From the NCBI RefSeq assembly GCF_027925445.1, contig NZ_AP027149.1:2926501-2990500 (forward strand): a DNA stretch of 64,000 nt, written 5' to 3'. Within the stretch, counting starts at the first letter, position 1. The number at the start of each line of letters is the position of its first letter. Below, in pieces: positions 60,320-64,000 of this stretch. This DNA comes from Methylocystis bryophila (GTDB lineage: Bacteria > Pseudomonadota > Alphaproteobacteria > Rhizobiales > Beijerinckiaceae). The position numbers and the translations under genes are program-made. The notes beneath the pieces were generated by a model. The model was not told the origin of the DNA and did no database searches. It worked only from the letters and a program-made list of their open reading frames with translations.

Positions 60320-60522
60320 CGCCCCGCTCCATCACCCGAAGCCCGCGACGCTGCGGGCTAAACCTTCAAGGTAGGAGACATTCTAACTTCGGCCATGCTT
60401 TTGTCGAAATTAAAATGCGATCCCGGTTACCCGGTAACCCTAAGTTTTCGTTTACTGTGGCGCCGTCGCAACACTGCCGTCCGCTCTCCGAGCCTCGCTC
60501 CCATCAAGATCGATCTCACGCC

Positions 60523-61395
60523 ATGCAAAAGCCCCCGCCTCGCCTCTTCGATCGCAGGCTTCTGCGCCGAAGGCTCTCTCGCGCCCTCGACAAGCGCGCG
60601 CCGGATTTTCTCATCGCGCGCGCCGCCGACGACCTCGAGGATCGTCTGTCTGCGATCAAGCGTCCCTTCCCGCGCGCGCTCGATCTCGGCACGCCGACGC
60701 CGCATTTCGCGCGCGCGCTCACGACGCCGAAACGTCCGGCGCCGATGCGCGCCGCGCTCGCGCTGGGACCAGAGGAACAGGGCCTGCGGCTCGTCGTGGA
60801 CGAAGAGGCCCTGCCTTTCGCGGCCGCCTCGCTCGATCTCGTCGTCTCGGGCCTCGCGTTGCAATGGGTGGACGATCTGCCCGGCGCCTTCGCGCAGATC
60901 CGGCGCGCGCTGGCGCCGGACGGGCTGTTCCTCGCTTGCATGATCGGCGGCGTGAGCCTTTTCGAGCTGCGCCAGGCGCTCATCGAAGCCGAGAGCGAGA
61001 TTTCGGGCGGCGCGAGCCAGCGCGTTTCGCCTTTCGTCGATATGCGCGATCTCGGCTCCCTCCTGCAGCGGGCAGGCTTCGCGCTGCCGGTGACGGATGT
61101 GGACAGCTTCACCCTGCGCTACGACTCGATGCTCGCGCTCTGCGCGGAGCTTCATCTGATGGGCGCAGGAAATGTCTTGCGCGCGCGCCGCCCGCTGCCG
61201 CGAAGGGCGCTGCTGCGCGCCGCAGAGATCTACGCCCAAAAATTCTCGGATCCCGACGGCCGCGTGCGCGCGACGATCGAGATCGTCTGGCTCTCCGGCT
61301 GGGCGCCGCATGAGAGCCAGCAGAAGCCGCTAAAGCCTGGATCGGCGGAGATGCGGCTCGAGGATGCGGTGAAGGCTGCGAGGGAGGGGAAGTAG
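60523..61395 (+). CDS. BioC/NDUFAF5-like methyltransferase
   Basis: 290 residues. The N-terminus has LFDRRLLRRRLSRAL, as in NDUFAF5-like proteins. A degenerate motif I (ALDLGTPTPHFARAL) replaces the usual GxGxG, while motif IV and V (DLVVSGLALQWVDDLP and FLACMIGGVSLFELRQAL) are typical. The human relative hydroxylates an arginine of complex I subunit NDUFS7; alphaproteobacterial members are uncharacterised. The start at 60523 follows the family start (MQKPPPRLFDRR). It stands alone. Confidence 0.85.
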   Translation: MQKPPPRLFDRRLLRRRLSRALDKRAPDFLIARAADDLEDRLSAIKRPFPRALDLGTPTPHFARALTTPKRPAPMRAALALGPEEQGLRLVVDEEALPFAAASLDLVVSGLALQWVDDLPGAFAQIRRALAPDGLFLACMIGGVSLFELRQALIEAESEISGGASQRVSPFVDMRDLGSLLQRAGFALPVTDVDSFTLRYDSMLALCAELHLMGAGNVLRARRPLPRRALLRAAEIYAQKFSDPDGRVRATIEIVWLSGWAPHESQQKPLKPGSAEMRLEDAVKAAREGK

Positions 61396-61583
61396 GCGCG
61401 CCGTCCCCGGTCCTCCCCTAGCGCTGCAGGCGCAGCTTGCGCCATTCGTCTGATGGCGGCGAGCCTGGCGAGCGGCGGCCTTTGTTAAGGATGCGCGAAG
61501 CGCGCCGCTTTCGGCGGGGACCCCGCGCCCCACGAACTCGCTTTTTTTGCTTAACGTCCGGTCCCCATTTCCAGGAGCACGAC

Positions 61584-62495
61584 ATGCAATTCCATCGCGT
61601 GCTCTCGCCTGACGGCAGCTCGATTGAGACGCAAGCGCGCATTAACGACGAATGGCGCAAGATCGACGCGCCGTCTTCGGTTTTCTCGCCCGAATGGGAG
61701 CTCGCAAAGCGCAGGGAGCGCGGTCTTTCCCCTGCCCTGCCGCTGCTTCCCTTCCAGCCGCTCTCCTTTCGCGACTTCATGCTCTTCGAGCGCCACGCGA
61801 TCGACGCCGCGCGCGGCTGGGCGAGGCGCTTCGCGCCGCGCGCCTTTCGCCTCGCGCGCGCCTACGAAGCGCTCACGGGCCGTGACTTTCCCGCCTTCAG
61901 GCCCGCGTCGCTCTATTACCGCCAGCCGATCTATTACATGGGAAACGCGCTCTCTTTCGTCCCAAGCGGCGCGCCGGTCGCGGCGCCCGCTTATTCCCAA
62001 GCGCTCGATTACGAGTTGGAGTTGGGCTTCGTCCTCGGCGCTCCGCTCTTCAATGCCACGCCGCAAGAGGCGGAAGCCGCGATCGGCGCTTTCGTCGTGT
62101 TGAACGATTTCTCCGCCCGCGACGTGCAGCGCGACGAGATGCAGAGCGGCTTCGGCCCACAAAAGGCTAAGCATTTTTTGAGCTCCATGTCGCAGACGGC
62201 GGTTACGAAGGACGAGATCCTGCCGCGCCTCCCGCGGCTCGAGGCGCATGTCGAGATCAACGGCGAACGCGTCGCCGAGACCAATTTTGCCGGCATGCGC
62301 TATTCTCTCGGGGAGGCGCTCGCCTTCGTCTCGCAAAGCGAGCCGCTCTTCGCCGGCGAGCTTTTCGGTAGCGGCACGCCGACCGGCGGCAGCGGCATGG
62401 AGATCGGCCGCTGGCTGAAAATCGGAGACCGCCTGCGCCTCGTGATCGAAGGCGTCGGCGAGATCGCGCATGAAATCGTCGAGCGGGATCGGTAA
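61584..62495 (+). CDS. Fumarylacetoacetate hydrolase family protein
   Basis: 303 residues of the FAH superfamily. Metal-binding acids are visible as ALDYELELGFVLG and FVVLNDFSARDVQRDEMQ, followed by AKHFLSSMSQ and GSGTPTGGSGMEIGRWLKIG. It lacks the N-terminal domain and is closer to 2-hydroxyhepta-diene isomerases and acylpyruvases than to true FAH. AGGAG precedes the ATG at 61584. It is about 130 bases upstream of a cyclase-family gene, and the two could form an aromatic-degradation unit. Confidence 0.9.
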   Translation: MQFHRVLSPDGSSIETQARINDEWRKIDAPSSVFSPEWELAKRRERGLSPALPLLPFQPLSFRDFMLFERHAIDAARGWARRFAPRAFRLARAYEALTGRDFPAFRPASLYYRQPIYYMGNALSFVPSGAPVAAPAYSQALDYELELGFVLGAPLFNATPQEAEAAIGAFVVLNDFSARDVQRDEMQSGFGPQKAKHFLSSMSQTAVTKDEILPRLPRLEAHVEINGERVAETNFAGMRYSLGEALAFVSQSEPLFAGELFGSGTPTGGSGMEIGRWLKIGDRLRLVIEGVGEIAHEIVERDR

Positions 62496-62621
62496 AGTGA
62501 CGGACCCAGGCGTCGTCGACGTCTCGCATGGCGCTCTTGCGGTTGATGTGCTGCGAGACAAGCTCGCGCGCATCCCGTCTTGGAGCGCAATGACAAGTCG
62601 GTTCTCATGGAAAGAGGCCTC

Positions 62622-63407
62622 ATGACCGCCGTCCGCCCCAAGCGCATCGTCGATCTCTCGAAGGAGATCTTCGACAATCCGAACGAACCATTCTTCATGC
62701 GCGTGAAGATCAAGCATTATGCGCATGGCAAGGCGCGCTGGCTCGTGCGGCTGCTGGGGCTTCCCTTCCGGCTCTTCCCCAGGGATTTCGCAGGCTGGGC
62801 GGACGACACGATCACCAAGATGGGCGTGCATTCGACGACGCATATCGACGCGCCCTGGCATTACGGCCCGACGCTCGCCGACGGGAGCCGTCCCGCCTCG
62901 ATCGACGAGATGCCGCTCGAGCTTTGCTTCGGCCCCGGCGTCGTGTTCGACATGCGCCACAAGGAGGACGGCGAGGAGATCACCGTCGCCGACATGGAGG
63001 CGAGCTTAGCCGCGAGCGGGGCGACGCTCGGGCCGGGCGTCATCGCGCTGATCATGACCGGGCGCGATCGGCTGCAGGGAACGAAAGACTACTGGAAAAG
63101 CGGAACCGGCATGAGCGCGCAAGCCACCGAATGGCTGATCGACAAAGGCGTCCTCGTGATGGGCGTCGACCAATGGGGATGGGATCGTCCCTTCCGCAAT
63201 CAGATCAAGGACGCCAAGGCCAAGAACGACGCGACGATCTTTTGGCAGGGACATCTCGTCGGGCGGCGTAAGCCCTATTGGCAAATGGAACAGCTTCGCG
63301 GTCTCGATCAGCTTCCGACCCACGGCTTCGACGTCGCGGTGTTTCCGCTGCGCCTCAAGGCCGCATCCGCCGCGCCGGCGCGCGTCGTGGCTTTCCTTTA
63401 CGCGTGA
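62622..63407 (+). CDS. Cyclase-family (kynurenine formamidase-like) hydrolase
   Basis: 261 residues. The metal motif HxTxxDxPxH is seen as HSTTHIDAPWHYGPT, with further residues in LFPRDFAGWADDT and FQGHLVG-like blocks (FWQGHLVGRRKPYW). The family includes kynurenine formamidases and cyclases of unknown substrate. The start at 62622 is preferred to upstream in-frame ATGs because the family fold begins at MTAVRPKRIVDLS and GAGG precedes it. It follows the FAH-family gene. Confidence 0.88.
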   Translation: MTAVRPKRIVDLSKEIFDNPNEPFFMRVKIKHYAHGKARWLVRLLGLPFRLFPRDFAGWADDTITKMGVHSTTHIDAPWHYGPTLADGSRPASIDEMPLELCFGPGVVFDMRHKEDGEEITVADMEASLAASGATLGPGVIALIMTGRDRLQGTKDYWKSGTGMSAQATEWLIDKGVLVMGVDQWGWDRPFRNQIKDAKAKNDATIFWQGHLVGRRKPYWQMEQLRGLDQLPTHGFDVAVFPLRLKAASAAPARVVAFLYA

Positions 63408-63511
63408 AGAGCGAAACGATCCGCGAGCAGATCAATCTCGCAAAGGGCGGCGCGGTCCACGATCCCGCTCTGGAGATTTGAACCTCGCCAAAATATACGA
63501 GGCTGTTCATC

Positions 63512-64000
63512 ATGTTCACGATGTATTGGGTCTATGACTACCCGAGCTGGCAGATGGGTCTCTTGTTTGTCGGCGTGCTTGTCACGCTGACCTGGGGCGG
63601 CATACTTGTTGCCCGTGCGACCATTCATGCCCGGATCCACAGCGATAGACGCACCAACGATATGGTGGGTTTGGCGCTGACGGGGTACTTCGCGCTCTTC
63701 GGCCTCTTGATCGGCCTCATCGCCGTAGCCAGCTATCAGAATTTTTCCAACACGATCGACCTTGTCGACAAGGAAGCCGGCAGCATTGGAGCGCTTTCAC
63801 GCGATCTCAGCGCCTATCCCCAAGCTATTCGGGGCCAATTGTTGGATCAATTACGAGAATACACCCGCCAAACGATCGAGGACGACTGGCCAGAGCAACG
63901 CAAGGGCGTTGTCCCCAATGGCGGCACCGAACGCGTTAACGCGCTCGGGACGACTTTGTTCGCATTCGAGCCAAGCAAGAAGAGCGAGGAAATCATCCAT
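63512..64000 (+). CDS. DUF4239 (bestrophin-like) membrane protein, truncated by window edge
   Basis: An open frame from ATG 63512 runs off the window end without a stop. It begins MFTMYWVYDYPSWQMGLLF with a first membrane helix (LFVGVLVTLTWGGILVA), then a second (LTGYFALFGLLIGLIAVASY) and a soluble region (NTIDLVDKEAGSIGALSRDL). This is the DUF4239/bestrophin-like layout. A GAGG word precedes the ATG. Only 163 residues are visible. The role is unknown; relatives are predicted channels. Confidence 0.75.
   Translation, partial: MFTMYWVYDYPSWQMGLLFVGVLVTLTWGGILVARATIHARIHSDRRTNDMVGLALTGYFALFGLLIGLIAVASYQNFSNTIDLVDKEAGSIGALSRDLSAYPQAIRGQLLDQLREYTRQTIEDDWPEQRKGVVPNGGTERVNALGTTLFAFEPSKKSEEIIH

Overview
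The window looks like ordinary chromosome from a GC-rich alphaproteobacterium of the Rhizobiales/Hyphomicrobiales. A methylotroph or methanotroph relative (Methylocystis, Methylosinus or Beijerinckiaceae) is my best guess from gene style, but no methane- or methanol-oxidation gene is present to prove it. Supporting traits are separate b and b' subunits in the F0 ATP synthase, a fused IspDF, a double cold-shock-domain protein, an Omp25-type porin, an IalB-family protein and dispersed intergenic palindromes. I saw no rRNA, tRNA, CRISPR array, prophage or intact insertion sequence.

Layout. 0-5.5 kb: a nucleotidyltransferase-fold gene, then a leftward group (TetR regulator, flavin-binding PPOX protein, FAD-disulfide reductase, SnoaL-like protein, 3-methyladenine glycosylase) divergent from a DsrE gene over a double TetR operator. 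5.8-16 kb: two-barrel outer-membrane protein, metG, a poly-histidine protein, a HAF-repeat secreted protein, an HdeD-like membrane protein, tatD and an MBL hydrolase. 16.5-21.6 kb: yghU, a cold-shock protein, mazG, a Phd/VapC toxin-antitoxin pair, and a PadR regulator beside a DUF2852 gene. 21.7-27.8 kb: an oxalate region with two Tat-exported bicupin oxalate decarboxylase paralogues, a divergent LysR regulator with two matched operator-like sites, an oxalate-CoA ligase and a PanE-type reductase. 28-38.2 kb: a pRiA4b ORF-3 protein, lipoprotein, L,D-transpeptidase, orphan amino-acid binding protein, hfq-hflX, a divergent MtnC-like protein, ferredoxin, aldo/keto reductase, a Crp/Fnr regulator with DUF2892, and an IalB pair. 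38.4-41 kb: the F0 operon atpI-B-E-F'-F. 41-43 kb: two secreted proteins sharing a C-terminal PxPGAG tail. 43-51 kb: a family 6 DNA glycosylase, dac-tmk-holB, LysE, two methyltransferases, a VOC protein and rlpA. 51.7-64 kb: recJ (with a striking low-GC codon patch), a family I.5-like lipase, MAPEG, CPBP protease, ispDF, ybjN-proC, a second L,D-transpeptidase, a BioC-like methyltransferase, an FAH-family hydrolase, a cyclase-family hydrolase and a truncated DUF4239 gene.

How the genes work together. The clearest coherent system is oxalate use. The periplasmic bicupins would split oxalate to formate and CO2. The ligase plus PanE-like reductase, adjacent in one transcription unit, match the oxalyl-CoA to glyoxylate route described in Methylobacterium extorquens, which would feed a serine cycle. 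The bicupin pair is asymmetrical: one copy lost the catalytic lid glutamate, the other lost a histidine of the C-terminal metal site. Other points worth a second look are the recJ patch, the shared PxPGAG tail, the His-rich protein, a remnant repeat flanking the HAF gene, two families of intergenic hairpins, and the dispersal of the usual dac-tmk-holB-metG-tatD-MBL gene string into three places.
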